From: Kuafuiihalomonas sp964473255 | Lineage (GTDB): Bacteria; Myxococcota; Kuafuiibacteriia; Kuafuiibacteriales; Kuafuiibacteriaceae | Length of the DNA stretch: 64,000 nucleotides | Assembly (NCBI GenBank): GCA_964473255.1 | Contig: CAYYOT010000004.1 | Coordinates: 84,502-148,501, forward strand | Direction of reading: 5' to 3' | In this document: one piece after another, positions 32,449-42,207 of the stretch | Numbering within the stretch: position 1 is the stretch's first letter | How the letters are laid out: each line of letters starts with the position of its first letter | Translations under genes and position numbers: made by a program | The notes under the pieces: model-generated | What the model saw: the letters and a program-made list of their open reading frames with translations, nothing else | Database searches by the model: none | Told to the model about the DNA's origin: nothing

Positions 32449-34464
32449 TCAGCCCTGGAAGATGCTCATGTTGACCTGCACCTCACCCCGGGCCGCCATG
32501 TCCTCGAGAAATCGAGGCACGTACCCGGTGGCGTGGAAGGTCCCGGTGACCAGGCCCTGGGAGTCGAGCCCCTCGGAGCGAAAGAGGAAGATGTCTTCCG
32601 TCCGAAGACGACCGTCCTCGAAGATGACTTCCGACACCCGGGTGATCCGGCGCGAGTTGTCCAAGAATCGGTCTTCTTGAATCACCACGGGGAATGCAGC
32701 CGCAACGCGGGCCGCGCGGTCCTCGCCGACCGAGTCCTGAATGCGCGCGATGGCTTCCTCCGGATTCGAGGCCGACAGAGACACCACCGACCCCTGGAGG
32801 GGTCCGGCCACCGCGTCGAGCACCTCGGCGGCGGAATCGTCCAGGTTGGCAACGATCAGGCGGTCTCCCTGAAGGGCGAGGGCGAACTCGACCAAGGCTT
32901 CGAGCCCCCCGAACGGCTCCGGCTCCAGGGCCGTGGCGAGACGCTCCGGGTCGAGGTGAAGCTCGACGCCATTCTCGATGGTGATCAGCCGGTCTCCGAC
33001 CGGCATGCTGGAGACCAGAGCGTTGAGCGTGGCCGTAGGCGAGACACCGGGCCCGACCGAAAGGAGGATGTTCCGCCGAAGACCCAAGCAGTCCTCGACG
33101 AACGAACGGATGCCAGAACTGATCGCGGAGTACTCGACGAGCTTGTCCAAGGTGAAGAGGTCGCGGGTCGTTTTCCGGATGGAAAGCGTGGGCCCGCGGA
33201 ACGATACGGGAGGTCGAGCCGCTACGACGCGCGAGCCGTCACGCAGTCGCACGTCCAACGTCGGGCCAACGTCGAGGCCATCGATCCCCGCCAACACTGC
33301 AAACTGGCGGATCAGGTCATCGACGCGTTTGGCCGACGGGACGTCGGACCCGGCTTCTTCCAGGCGACCGTCGCGGTCGACGAGGATCTGCCCCTCTGGC
33401 GTGATCAGGACTTCGACAACGGCATCGTCGTTCACGAACTCGGCGACCAGCCCGAAGTCGGTCGCTAGCTTCGCCGCGCGCTCGCTGAGCGCCTGGACGT
33501 CTTCGCCGGCCGGGATGCGGCCCGCGCGCTGAAGACGGAACGCGTGGCGTCGGGCGGTCGTCTGGGCAGCGGTCTGCCGACCTGGGAGCTCCACCAACGG
33601 AACGTCGGCGAGACTCAACTCCTCGACCACGAAGCGGTGGAGACCCACCTCGATCTCGTCCCAGTCGAGCGGCTCGATACTCGACGCGACCGCGGCCATG
33701 GGCCCCTCCGATTCGGCGGAGGTCTGGACGTCGGCGGTGGACGGAGGTCCGGGGCGTGGCCGTGCTCGTGAACCGAGGGTTCGGCTGACGGGACGGGGCC
33801 GCGAGACCGAAGCGGGGCTGACGGCAGCAGGCGGCTCGGGGTCAGGGTCGGGCTCGAAGGCTGGCTCGGGGACGGGGTCGGGCTCGAGCATCGGCTCGGG
33901 AGCGAGTTCCGGCTCCCCAAGCGGTTCGGGAGCAAAGCTGGACGCGATGATCTCGTCGTGGTGCTTCGGGGGCTCCGGGGCGAAACCGTTGTCGCCGAGG
34001 TCCATCGGTTCGAGCTCCGGCTCGGCCTTCGGGGGGGGTGCCGCCGGCTCGGCCGGCTCGGGCGACAGACCGAAGTCCTGGTCGAAGTTATCGTCGATCA
34101 GGCCTGGGGCAGCTTTGGGCTCGTCCTGAGACTCGCCGCCAAACAGGTCGATCGCATCGTCCGGAAGGGGCGCCGCCTCGGTCTCGATCTGGACGGTGAA
34201 GTCGCCGATGTAGATCTTGTCGGTGCTCTTCACGACCTGAGGCGCGGTGATCTTCTTGCCGTTGACGTACGTGCCGTTCGTCGACTTCAGGTCCACGATG
34301 ACGTACTTGCCGTCCTTCAAGACGATCCGAGAATGGCGCTTGCTGATGTTGCCTTTGGGCAGAATGACGTCGTTGCCCTGGACGCGACCGATCGTGATCT
34401 CGTCCTTCTCGTAGGTTTCGTTGCGCGTTTCCCCGCCCTTCTCGTTGATCGTCAGCCGAAACAT
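32449..34464 (-). CDS. FHA domain fused to CpaF/T2SS-type ATPase with destroyed Walker A
   Basis: 671 residues from ATG 34464 (MFRLTINEKGG); an in-frame upstream extension is low complexity. A canonical FHA domain occupies about 22-95 (IGRVQGNDVIL, SKRHSRIV, STNGTYVNG). A long Glu/Pro-rich linker (100-250) leads to a CpaF-type secretion ATPase fold (about 265-671), with recognisable IRKTT and NILLS-----TLNAL segments. The P-loop reads VGPGVSPTATLN (470-481), where CpaF has GGTGSGKTTLLN, so the essential Lys is Pro. The Walker B/aspartate-box region (DRLIVANLDDSA, 534-545) and the His box (SLSASNPEEA) have also lost key residues. It looks like a pseudo-ATPase reading phosphothreonine signals. 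Its neighbour is another FHA protein. Confidence 0.87.
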   Translation of the reverse strand: MFRLTINEKGGETRNETYEKDEITIGRVQGNDVILPKGNISKRHSRIVLKDGKYVIVDLKSTNGTYVNGKKITAPQVVKSTDKIYIGDFTVQIETEAAPLPDDAIDLFGGESQDEPKAAPGLIDDNFDQDFGLSPEPAEPAAPPPKAEPELEPMDLGDNGFAPEPPKHHDEIIASSFAPEPLGEPELAPEPMLEPDPVPEPAFEPDPDPEPPAAVSPASVSRPRPVSRTLGSRARPRPGPPSTADVQTSAESEGPMAAVASSIEPLDWDEIEVGLHRFVVEELSLADVPLVELPGRQTAAQTTARRHAFRLQRAGRIPAGEDVQALSERAAKLATDFGLVAEFVNDDAVVEVLITPEGQILVDRDGRLEEAGSDVPSAKRVDDLIRQFAVLAGIDGLDVGPTLDVRLRDGSRVVAARPPVSFRGPTLSIRKTTRDLFTLDKLVEYSAISSGIRSFVEDCLGLRRNILLSVGPGVSPTATLNALVSSMPVGDRLITIENGVELHLDPERLATALEPEPFGGLEALVEFALALQGDRLIVANLDDSAAEVLDAVAGPLQGSVVSLSASNPEEAIARIQDSVGEDRAARVAAAFPVVIQEDRFLDNSRRITRVSEVIFEDGRLRTEDIFLFRSEGLDSQGLVTGTFHATGYVPRFLEDMAARGEVQVNMSIFQG

Positions 34465-34483
34465 GGCGCCTCGTCGGGAGCCT

Positions 34484-34515
34484 ATCCCGATGGGATCCTT
34501 GTAAGCCTGGCCAGG
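34484..34515. promoter_or_regulatory. inverted repeats upstream of the FHA-CpaF-like gene
   Basis: Within the 70 bp before the start at 34464 there are two short dyads: ATCCC-gat-GGGAT (34484-34496) and the perfect palindrome CCTGGCCAGG (34506-34515). Possible operator or hairpin; short enough to arise by chance. Confidence 0.25.
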
Positions 34516-34534
34516 TATGGGCGCAAGATCCTGC

Positions 34535-37500
34535 TCAGTCGATGGACCGAACCGAGAGGCCATCCGACCGCAGGAGGACCTCCTGAATGCTTCGGGACCC
34601 CGGGAAGCTGAAGAGAAATCCGCGCCGAACGGGGACATAGGTGCCGGAATCGGGGACCGCGGCCAGCGGTCGACCGCCGTCCACGACGCCCACGAACTGG
34701 ATGACGGGCTCCGCCGAGTTCACCTGGATCTCGACGGCGTCGCACTGCCGCTGTCGGTAGGAGACGAAGCAGTTTCCGAACGTCGTGCAGTCCAGCGCAC
34801 ACTGGCCCGGGCAGTCGCTGCCGCTGCCCACGCACGACCGCCCGCTGCCGCACTCGGAGTTGCGCATGCACGCCTGGCCGATACCGTCGGGATTCGGCAC
34901 CCCGTTCTCCAGCTCGAACGGGGTGTCCGTCCCGGCTTGCCCCGGTCGTGCGTCGCCAGCCCGAATGTCGCAGCGAAAGACGTCGGTGGGCTCCGCCGTG
35001 CGCCAGGTGAACGACAGCGGAAGCTCATCCGGAAAAACGATTTCCGACGGGTCCAGGACCGGGCTCCGAGCGACGACCCGCTGGACCGTGCCGTCGAGAG
35101 TCTCGACCGTGAGCACGGATTCGTCGTCGCGGGGATGGATCTCCAAGTGAAAGAGCAAGAGCTCCCGCTGCCCTCGAAAGGCGGTCGTGGCCTGATCGCG
35201 AGCGGCAACGAGCGAGACGCAGGCCTCGAGGAGGCCGGCCGTGGCGTTGATATCGCCCGGAAGCAGGGACGGCGTGTCGCGGACGGTCGGAGGAAAGATG
35301 GGACACGCCTCGTTGACGCTGAGGTCGTCGTTCAAGCTGTCCTGTCGGAAACACGACCTGGACGTGTCGACGAATTCCGCCTCCTCGAACTGGTTCGGCA
35401 CCTCCACGGTGAAGGAGTTCCGGTCGACCGCGACCAGCTCACCAGGTCCCCCGTCCGAACCCTCGAAGAAGCCGAGCTCCAGGCGTATCCGTTCGAGCTC
35501 TTCGGGGTCGTCGTCGTCCGGCGTTCGGCAGTTGAGGAAGAGCGACACCATGTCGCCCGGCCCCTCGGGCGATCGCGGGCGAACCTTGAAGTCCTCGAGA
35601 AGGTCGATCGTCGGCGGAATCTCGAAGACGATCTGCGTGGAGCCGGACGTGGTGCCCGGACCGACCGAGGCCACCGGAAGCTGCTGGGAGCGAGCCCGGA
35701 AGAGCGCTCCGCGGAAGCTGGCTCGGTAGCGGGTGTCCGCGGCCACGGGCTTGGCCCGGATCGCCGGGCAATTCTGACTTTGAACGAACGTGCCCTCGGT
35801 ATCTGGACCGATGTAGCGATTGTCGACCCATCGCGGAATCGCCTCCACCGAAGTGTCGCCGGTGCGAACCGAGAAGTTCTCTCGGCACCGGGGAACTGCG
35901 ATGTCGACGGGTGGTTCGGGCGCGATCTGTCGGTTTCGCTCCTCGTTGAGCTGCTCGACGCGCTGGTCGCGGCGGCACAGTCCCACGACCTCGGTGCGAC
36001 GGTCCTGGAGGACGACCGGTTCGGCCGGCTGACCCTCGACGTTACCGGTTTCGACCGTTTCGATGATCAGAGTGCGCTCGAACACCTCTTCGACCCGAGG
36101 CTCGGGTGCCGTTCGAAGGAGCAGCGACGTCGAGTTCACGTTGCCGGGCTCCCCTTCGGTGGTGGCCACGCGGAGAGCGTCGATCGGCCCGACCACGAAG
36201 CTCACCGTTGCGTCGCGGTGGGCCAGAGCGAGAATGCCGGGCCCCGGGTCGCCCCCTTCCCCTGGCGTCCCGTCGTAGGCCTCCACCACCCCGCGCGTGA
36301 GACGACCACGCAAGAGGAGCGAGTCTTTGTCGGCCGCGATCGCCGCGGCGTCGGAGGGCGTCTCTCGGAGGACCAAAACGCCAGGCGGCTGACGGCCCCG
36401 CTCGTCGTCCTCCAGATAGGGTGAGTCAAAGACGGCGTCCACCGCTCGACAGGGCCCGTTCCGGCAGTCGAGGGCGTCGATGGCCGAACGATCGGAGCGC
36501 ACCACGACCGCTCCCCCATCGCCGTACGGGAGCGCGCGAAAAGCCGAGCCTCCGATCGAAGCGAGTCCGACCAGCGAAAGCTCCGGAGGATCGTGCAGTC
36601 CGCTGACTCTGATCTGAGCGACCGTGGACGATCCGGCTGCGTCGACCACCAGATACGTGCCGTCCGAAGAAGCCGTCGACGACACCGTGCCGGATAGCGT
36701 GGACGTCGCCGTAATCCGGGTGAGGTCGCGCGGACTGATGCCGATCTCCAGCGCAACGGGACTCGACTCCGCCCCGTCGGCGTAGCCGACGCCCAGCGTT
36801 TCGACCGCGTCGAACTCGAAGTCGCAGTCGGCGAACGCGAAGGAAGCGTTCGCGGTCGGCGTGAACACCGACCGTACGTCCATCACGACGAGAAGGCCGC
36901 CGTTCCCGGGGGGGCCGTTGCGCTCGAGCCCGAGGAGCAGGCGCGTATCGACGACGTCGGCGGATGCGGATGTCATGGCGGGCGGTTCTCCTCCGCCGGG
37001 ACACCCCGACTCCGCGGCCCGCTCGCCGATCGCGACCGCGGCCACGAGCGAGAACGCCTCGAGGTCGACATCGCCCAGCGACGCGGCATCCAGCAGCGAA
37101 ACGACGGGAAGACTCTGATCCGTGCCCGGAATCGGCGACAGCGGGTCGATGGCGAGGAAGTCATCGACGCCCGAGGTGATCACCACCGTCCCCAGTCGTC
37201 GCTGGATGGTGTCGGAGCTCACCCGGGCGGCCGGCGACTCACCGACCGTGGCCTGGGGAAGGTGCAAAGCATGAATCACCGACTGCCCGGGCGCGATCGC
37301 GTATGGCCGGACGCTCGCCGTGTTGGGCGCGGCGGCGACCGCGACCGGATAGCCAGGCGTCGAAACGGTGATGTTGGACAGGACTACGGGTGCGGGCAAA
37401 AACGCCGGGAAGTTCGCGCCTTCGTACTGTAAGACGCGCACGCCCTCCGCTTCCGAATCCGCGACGAAGACATCGCTGCGCACGAGCGGGTTGCCCGAGG

Positions 37501-37630
37501 AGGTGGAATCCGGGGCTCGCGGGACGATGGTCAGGCCCGAAGGACGACGCAGGTTGGCCGCGGGGTCCGGGGGGGTGGATGGACAGGCGCACAGCGCTAG
37601 CGCCGTCAAAGCAAAGAAGCGTCGCATCAT
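34535..37630 (-). CDS. large lipoprotein with Cys-rich C-terminal region, function unknown
   Basis: 1031 residues, lipobox ALCA-C. The first 400 residues have propeller-like strands (AVAAAPNTASVRPYAIAPG, GGAVVVRSDRSAIDAL). A middle section contains long loops and Arg/Glu-rich stretches. Near residue 930 there is a cysteine-rich patch (CMRNSECGSGRSCVGSGSDC, CALDCTTFGNC) similar to other myxobacterial secreted modules. It overlaps the following lipoprotein gene by 4 bp (start ATG 37630 inside that gene's stop), so it is the third gene of the ppdK-lipoprotein-lipoprotein operon. No family was recognised. It is likely outer-membrane anchored. Confidence 0.75.
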   Translation of the reverse strand: MMRRFFALTALALCACPSTPPDPAANLRRPSGLTIVPRAPDSTSSGNPLVRSDVFVADSEAEGVRVLQYEGANFPAFLPAPVVLSNITVSTPGYPVAVAAAPNTASVRPYAIAPGQSVIHALHLPQATVGESPAARVSSDTIQRRLGTVVITSGVDDFLAIDPLSPIPGTDQSLPVVSLLDAASLGDVDLEAFSLVAAVAIGERAAESGCPGGGEPPAMTSASADVVDTRLLLGLERNGPPGNGGLLVVMDVRSVFTPTANASFAFADCDFEFDAVETLGVGYADGAESSPVALEIGISPRDLTRITATSTLSGTVSSTASSDGTYLVVDAAGSSTVAQIRVSGLHDPPELSLVGLASIGGSAFRALPYGDGGAVVVRSDRSAIDALDCRNGPCRAVDAVFDSPYLEDDERGRQPPGVLVLRETPSDAAAIAADKDSLLLRGRLTRGVVEAYDGTPGEGGDPGPGILALAHRDATVSFVVGPIDALRVATTEGEPGNVNSTSLLLRTAPEPRVEEVFERTLIIETVETGNVEGQPAEPVVLQDRRTEVVGLCRRDQRVEQLNEERNRQIAPEPPVDIAVPRCRENFSVRTGDTSVEAIPRWVDNRYIGPDTEGTFVQSQNCPAIRAKPVAADTRYRASFRGALFRARSQQLPVASVGPGTTSGSTQIVFEIPPTIDLLEDFKVRPRSPEGPGDMVSLFLNCRTPDDDDPEELERIRLELGFFEGSDGGPGELVAVDRNSFTVEVPNQFEEAEFVDTSRSCFRQDSLNDDLSVNEACPIFPPTVRDTPSLLPGDINATAGLLEACVSLVAARDQATTAFRGQRELLLFHLEIHPRDDESVLTVETLDGTVQRVVARSPVLDPSEIVFPDELPLSFTWRTAEPTDVFRCDIRAGDARPGQAGTDTPFELENGVPNPDGIGQACMRNSECGSGRSCVGSGSDCPGQCALDCTTFGNCFVSYRQRQCDAVEIQVNSAEPVIQFVGVVDGGRPLAAVPDSGTYVPVRRGFLFSFPGSRSIQEVLLRSDGLSVRSID

Positions 37631-39474
37631 CGGTCGGGCCGGAAGAAGTTGTCGTACGATTCCCGCGTTCCCGCGGCGTTCAGGTCGCGCCCCACCCGCG
37701 CGACGATGCGATGGCGAACCGGGTTGGGATCGGTCACGTCGAAGACCGCGATCGTCGAGTTCTCGAAGTTGGAAATGTACATCAGGCGCCGCCCGTCCCG
37801 CTCATCGAAGACCGCTTGCATGGGGGACGCGAGGAGAAACGTCACGATGGTGCGGTCGGTCGGCCCGCCGTCCGGGAGGTCGCGCTGCCCCCGACCACGC
37901 AAGGTGAACAGGAGCGACGGGCGATCCTGGGTGACGTCCAACAAGAAGATCTGGTCGCCGCGCGCATCGAGTACGTAGACCCATCGACGGTTGGGCGGAG
38001 CGAATGGCGACAGGAGAACTCCGCCGAGCTCCTCGCCCAGCGCGAAGACGTTTCGAACCTCGAATTCTTCGGTCTCGGGGTCGTAGCTAGAAATCACGAA
38101 GGCCGACGTGTTGCTGTCCACCTGCTGCCGAATCTGGATGGTCGTGTACAAGCGACCGGCAGTGCCGGCGGCTTCATCGGCCTCGACGTAGACCGACCCT
38201 CGCGTCGTGAATCCGGCGGTGACTCCGCTGAAGTCGACGCCGACTTCGGGAGCGATGAACGTCTCGGTGCGGTTCGGCTCATCGGAGGGCTGGAAGGCCG
38301 GAGCGAGGATCAGCGTGTCCTCGGTGACACCGACCGCGTTGAGCTCCCCGCCCAGGTCACGATTCGTGGTGACGATGAACCCGGGACCCGGTTCCTCGCC
38401 GGCTTCGGAGCGGGCCAGGCTCTGCACCGGCACAACGGTGCTCGACGAGTCCAGACCTCGGATCGCGGCCCCGCAGAATTCGGCCTGATTCGGATCGCTG
38501 TTGAGCCGGAACCCGGTCTCGAGGCGGCAGTCCCGAGGCAGCGGATTAGCTGGAGGCTCGATGCCCGGGAAGAGTTCGCTCGGGTGCTCGGGGCACGACG
38601 TCTGGGGTCGGCTCGGGCCGGACAGCACGAGAAAGTCCGACGTCCGCAGCCCGCGAAATCGATCCTGGAGCTCACAAGCCTCGATGAAGCTGATCACGCC
38701 GACGGTGAACGAGAAAGGGTCGACGGAGAGATGTGTGACCGCGAGGTTGCGAGTGACGTCTCCGTCGGTCAGCTGCGCCACCATGTACGGATCACTTTTG
38801 ACCAGGGGCAGAGTAAAGGTCTCCGAGCAATCCGTGGTCCCAACCCGATCCACGTCGTTGGACGACTCGCAGGGCCGACCAAAGCACTCGCTGGCGTCCG
38901 CCGCGAAACGGCAGGCCAACGGCGTCGACCCGATGACCTGGGGAGGCAGGGCCCTCGGGTCCATGCCAAAGTTCACGCCAACTCGGTCCGTCCGGACTTC
39001 GAGCAGGGTCAGCGTCTGCTGAAAGCGGGTGGGCAGAGCCAGGAAGCTGCGGATCTCCGGGTCGTCATCGTCGGGATTTGGATCGAAGCGGAGGACGGAC
39101 AGGAGGCCGGCGGCGCCGTTTGTTCGGACCGCGCCGACGAATGGGGCAGGCCCCCCGTCGGTCGGGTCGAGATTCTCAAGGTAGGCGACGGTCGATGAAT
39201 CGGTCGGGATCATCCGCGAAAGCTCCGAGAGGAGGTAAGCGGTGACCGTGCCCGCGTTGTATCGCTGATCGAAGTTCGAGTTGGCGACGAGAAGGAGGTC
39301 GGAGCCTGAGGGCGCGGACGTCGTCGTAAAGGCCGGAACTCTCGCCAAACCCACCGGAAGGTAAGGGAGAGCAGCCGAGCGATTCGGGTCGTCCAGAGGA
39401 TTGGCGCCGATCTCCGAGTCGACGCAGCCCGCGACAACGACGGCGAGGCCGAGCAGAGATTGAACGCGGATCAA
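37627..39474 (-). CDS. lipoprotein, beta-propeller-like, function unknown
   Basis: 615 residues with lipobox VVVAG-C. The body has repeated extended strands and beta-propeller character: DLLLVANSNFDQRYNAGTV, FIVTTNRDLGGELNAVGV, RRWVYVLDARGDQIFLLDV and RRLMYISNFENSTIAVFDV. These YVxDARGD-Q-xxLD-like units resemble YVTN/NHL beta-propellers. Several cysteine pairs (CRFAADASEC, CESSNDVD--TTDC) suggest extracellular disulfides. Start and stop overlap ppdK (4 bp) and the 1031-residue lipoprotein (4 bp). The three-gene unit combines a metabolic enzyme with two surface lipoproteins, which is unusual. Function is unknown. Confidence 0.75.
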   Translation of the reverse strand: MIRVQSLLGLAVVVAGCVDSEIGANPLDDPNRSAALPYLPVGLARVPAFTTTSAPSGSDLLLVANSNFDQRYNAGTVTAYLLSELSRMIPTDSSTVAYLENLDPTDGGPAPFVGAVRTNGAAGLLSVLRFDPNPDDDDPEIRSFLALPTRFQQTLTLLEVRTDRVGVNFGMDPRALPPQVIGSTPLACRFAADASECFGRPCESSNDVDRVGTTDCSETFTLPLVKSDPYMVAQLTDGDVTRNLAVTHLSVDPFSFTVGVISFIEACELQDRFRGLRTSDFLVLSGPSRPQTSCPEHPSELFPGIEPPANPLPRDCRLETGFRLNSDPNQAEFCGAAIRGLDSSSTVVPVQSLARSEAGEEPGPGFIVTTNRDLGGELNAVGVTEDTLILAPAFQPSDEPNRTETFIAPEVGVDFSGVTAGFTTRGSVYVEADEAAGTAGRLYTTIQIRQQVDSNTSAFVISSYDPETEEFEVRNVFALGEELGGVLLSPFAPPNRRWVYVLDARGDQIFLLDVTQDRPSLLFTLRGRGQRDLPDGGPTDRTIVTFLLASPMQAVFDERDGRRLMYISNFENSTIAVFDVTDPNPVRHRIVARVGRDLNAAGTRESYDNFFRPDR

Positions 39475-42122
39475 CGGCCCTCCTGGATGGCGGCCTGGGC
39501 CGCCGCCAAGCGCACCCGTGGAACCTCGGCCACCGCGCAGGAGACATAGTCGAGTCCGAGACGCTGAGCCAAGCGGATCGAGCGCGGGTCGCCGGCGTGG
39601 CGGCCGGTCAAGCCGAGCATGAGGTCGGGCCGACGAGCCCGTCCTTCACGAACGGCTACGTCGATGAGCCCGCCAACGCCATCTTCGTCCAGGACGGTGA
39701 ACGGGTCGGCCGGCAGGAGGCCGCGATCCACGTACTGCGCAACCAGGCCTTGGCCATCGCCTCGCGCCATCCCGAAGACGAGCTGGGTGAGGTCGTTCGT
39801 CCCGAAGGAGAAAAAGTCGGCCGACTCGGCGAGGGCGCGGGCCCGGAGCGCGGCCCGTGGGACCTCGATCATGGTTCCGATGCGAAAGTCGATGCGCTCC
39901 CCGGCATCGAAGACGTGCTCGGCCACCTTGTCGAGGGTGCGCCTGAGAAACGAAAGCTCGCGGGCGCCCGATACCAGCGGAAGCATGATCTCGGGTCGGA
40001 CCTGGACGCCCCGCCGGTGCGCTTCGATGGCAGCGGTCAGCACCGCTCGGGTCTGCATCTCGTACAGCTCCGGATGGGTCACCCCCAACCGGCTCCCTCG
40101 CAGGCCGAGCTCGGGGTTATCGTCGGCCAGCGCGGCCACCTTGGCACGGATCACGGAGGTCGGTCGGCCCAGCGTCTCGGCGACCCTCTCGAACTCTTCG
40201 TCGGAGTGGGGCCTCCACAGGGAAGGGTCGGGGTCGAGCAGGCGAATCACGACGGGCAGCCCAGGCATGGCTTCGAAAAGCTCGAGCAGGTCGGCCTGCT
40301 GAACCGGCTCGATTCGGCGCACCGCAGCTCGCCGGCCGACGTCGGTATCCGCGAGCAGGACGGACTGCAGCGATAGGCGCTTGTCGGGGGAGCGGAACAT
40401 GGCCTCGGTCCGACAAAGCCCGATTCCTTCCGCTCCCAGTCGCCGAGCGAGCGCCGCGTCCTTGGCATCGTCGGCGTTGACGCGGACCTGCAGCGTCCGA
40501 CGCTCGTCCGCCCAGCCCATGAGGCGATCGTACGCTTCGTTCACGGCGGGAAGGACCGTTTGCTTTTCGCCGAGCAGCACATCACCGGTGGCCCCCTCGA
40601 TGGTGATCGACTGTCCGGTTTCGATACGGTGGTCCTTGACCAGCATGAAGCCGCGGGCGGGATCGATGCGCAGCGCCGAGCATCCCACGACGCAGGGCCG
40701 ACCCAATCCTCTCGCCACCACTGCGGCGTGGCAGGTCATGCCGCCGCGTGCGGTGAGCACGCCGGCCGCAGCCTTCATGCCGGGCACGTCCTCGGCCGAG
40801 GTTTCGTTTCGCACCAGGATGACGGGCTGCTGTGAGCCGAGGCGAAGGGCATCCTTCACCGTAAACACGACGGCGCCGCTGGCGGCGCCGGGACTGGCCG
40901 GAAGTCCGTGGGCGACGACTTCGGCCTCGGAATGGGGGGCGATCCGAGGCTCGAGCAGGCTCTCCACTTCGGCCGTACCCACCCGCAGAAGAGCCGCATC
41001 TCGATCCACGAGGTCCTCGTCGACCATGTCGACCGCCAGCCGAAACGCCGAGGCCGGCGAACGCTGGGCCGTCTTGGCTTGAAGCAGCCACACCTGCCCC
41101 GACTCGATGGTGAACTCGAACTCGATCAGGTCGCGAAAGTGCATCTCGAGACGGTCGCGCATGGCGACGAGCTGGGAATAGGCCTCGGGGAGCGTACCTT
41201 CGAGCGTTCTCCCCGAGCTGGAGCTGCTTTGGTTCAGCGGGGACGGGTCCCGGCTCCCCGAGACCACGTCCTGCCCCTGCGCCCCGAGCAGATATTCGCC
41301 GAAGAGCCGGTGGGCGCCGGAATTCGGATCGCGCGTGAATGCGACGCCGCTCCCCGAGCGGTCATCGCGATTGCCGTAGACCATCGCCTGGATGATGACG
41401 GCGGTGCCCAGCGCGGCGTCGATCTGATGCTGTCGCCGATAGGCTTTGGCCCGCGCATTGTTCCACGACCGAAGCACGCTCTCCACTGCGGTTTCGATCT
41501 GTTCGAGGGGCTCGACCGGCCAAGTCGCACCCTCCAAGAGCTTTCGGTAGCTTCCGACGAGCGCGCGGAGGTCCTCTTCCGACACCGTGCCCGAGCCGTG
41601 CCGTCGAACGCGTTCGGCTTCGTCGGCGAAAGCGGTTCTTCCCGTGTCCGGATCGACTGCCGCCCGTTCCACGATCTCACCCACTTGCCGAAGGAGTCGA
41701 GCCTGGCAGTCGAGGACGAGGCCGGGCTCACGTTCGGCCCAGGCGTCGGCGAGTGCATCCGTGAGTCCGACGTTCAGGATCGAGTCGAGCATTCCGGGCA
41801 TCGAGCGGGGTGCCCCCGACCGAACCGCGACGAGGAGCGGACGCTCGGGATCCGCGAGTCGAAGGCCGGTCGCGCCCTCGAGCCAAACGAGTTCGTCGCG
41901 AAGGCGAGCCAGCAGCTCCGAGGGGAGGCGCTCGCCCGAAGCAAAGAAGGCCCGAGCGACTTCGACGGGCAACACGATCCCCGGCGGGACCCGAAGTCCG
42001 AGCCGGCAGGCCTCGAGGAGGAGGCTGGCCTTCGAGCCGACCGTCGCCGGCGGGAGGTCGGGTGCTTCACCCGACCGGAACCGATGGAACTCAACCGGCG
42101 ACAAGGGTCGGGCGGTTATCAC
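39471..42122 (-). CDS. ppdK: pyruvate phosphate dikinase
   Basis: 883 residues, normal for PPDK, which interconverts pyruvate, ATP and phosphate with PEP, AMP and PPi. The N-terminal ATP-grasp domain (1-350) has VGSKASLLLE and LLVAVRSGAPRSMPGMLDSI and ends with the VWLLQAKTAQR block. The phosphohistidine domain carries catalytic His465 in RGGMTCHAAVVARG. The C-terminal PEP/pyruvate barrel has GLCRTEAMF, FSFGTNDLTQ and catalytic Cys862 in LDYVSCAVAEVP. All key residues are intact. It is first in a three-gene operon with two lipoproteins (4 bp overlaps). It is divergent from a small membrane gene across 85 bp. Confidence 0.95.
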   Translation of the reverse strand: MITARPLSPVEFHRFRSGEAPDLPPATVGSKASLLLEACRLGLRVPPGIVLPVEVARAFFASGERLPSELLARLRDELVWLEGATGLRLADPERPLLVAVRSGAPRSMPGMLDSILNVGLTDALADAWAEREPGLVLDCQARLLRQVGEIVERAAVDPDTGRTAFADEAERVRRHGSGTVSEEDLRALVGSYRKLLEGATWPVEPLEQIETAVESVLRSWNNARAKAYRRQHQIDAALGTAVIIQAMVYGNRDDRSGSGVAFTRDPNSGAHRLFGEYLLGAQGQDVVSGSRDPSPLNQSSSSSGRTLEGTLPEAYSQLVAMRDRLEMHFRDLIEFEFTIESGQVWLLQAKTAQRSPASAFRLAVDMVDEDLVDRDAALLRVGTAEVESLLEPRIAPHSEAEVVAHGLPASPGAASGAVVFTVKDALRLGSQQPVILVRNETSAEDVPGMKAAAGVLTARGGMTCHAAVVARGLGRPCVVGCSALRIDPARGFMLVKDHRIETGQSITIEGATGDVLLGEKQTVLPAVNEAYDRLMGWADERRTLQVRVNADDAKDAALARRLGAEGIGLCRTEAMFRSPDKRLSLQSVLLADTDVGRRAAVRRIEPVQQADLLELFEAMPGLPVVIRLLDPDPSLWRPHSDEEFERVAETLGRPTSVIRAKVAALADDNPELGLRGSRLGVTHPELYEMQTRAVLTAAIEAHRRGVQVRPEIMLPLVSGARELSFLRRTLDKVAEHVFDAGERIDFRIGTMIEVPRAALRARALAESADFFSFGTNDLTQLVFGMARGDGQGLVAQYVDRGLLPADPFTVLDEDGVGGLIDVAVREGRARRPDLMLGLTGRHAGDPRSIRLAQRLGLDYVSCAVAEVPRVRLAAAQAAIQEGR

Positions 42123-42207
42123 TGTCGCACCGCTTGAATCAATTCGCGCCTGCGGCCGCTGATCCCTGGCGGCTGGACGAAGGCATGGCCGTGCTTACGC
42201 CTGACCG

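Noticed and set aside
33800..33930. GGCTCGGG-type repeat that could suggest a repeat array
   Set aside because: It encodes the Glu/Pro linker of the FHA-CpaF-like protein; units are irregular.
34517..36424. 635-codon plus-strand open frame
   Set aside because: Antisense to the 1031-residue lipoprotein; composition and lack of motifs mark it as a shadow frame.
37390..39198. 602-codon plus-strand open frame
   Set aside because: Antisense to the 615-residue lipoprotein and the 3' flank of its neighbour; no signal peptide or domain.
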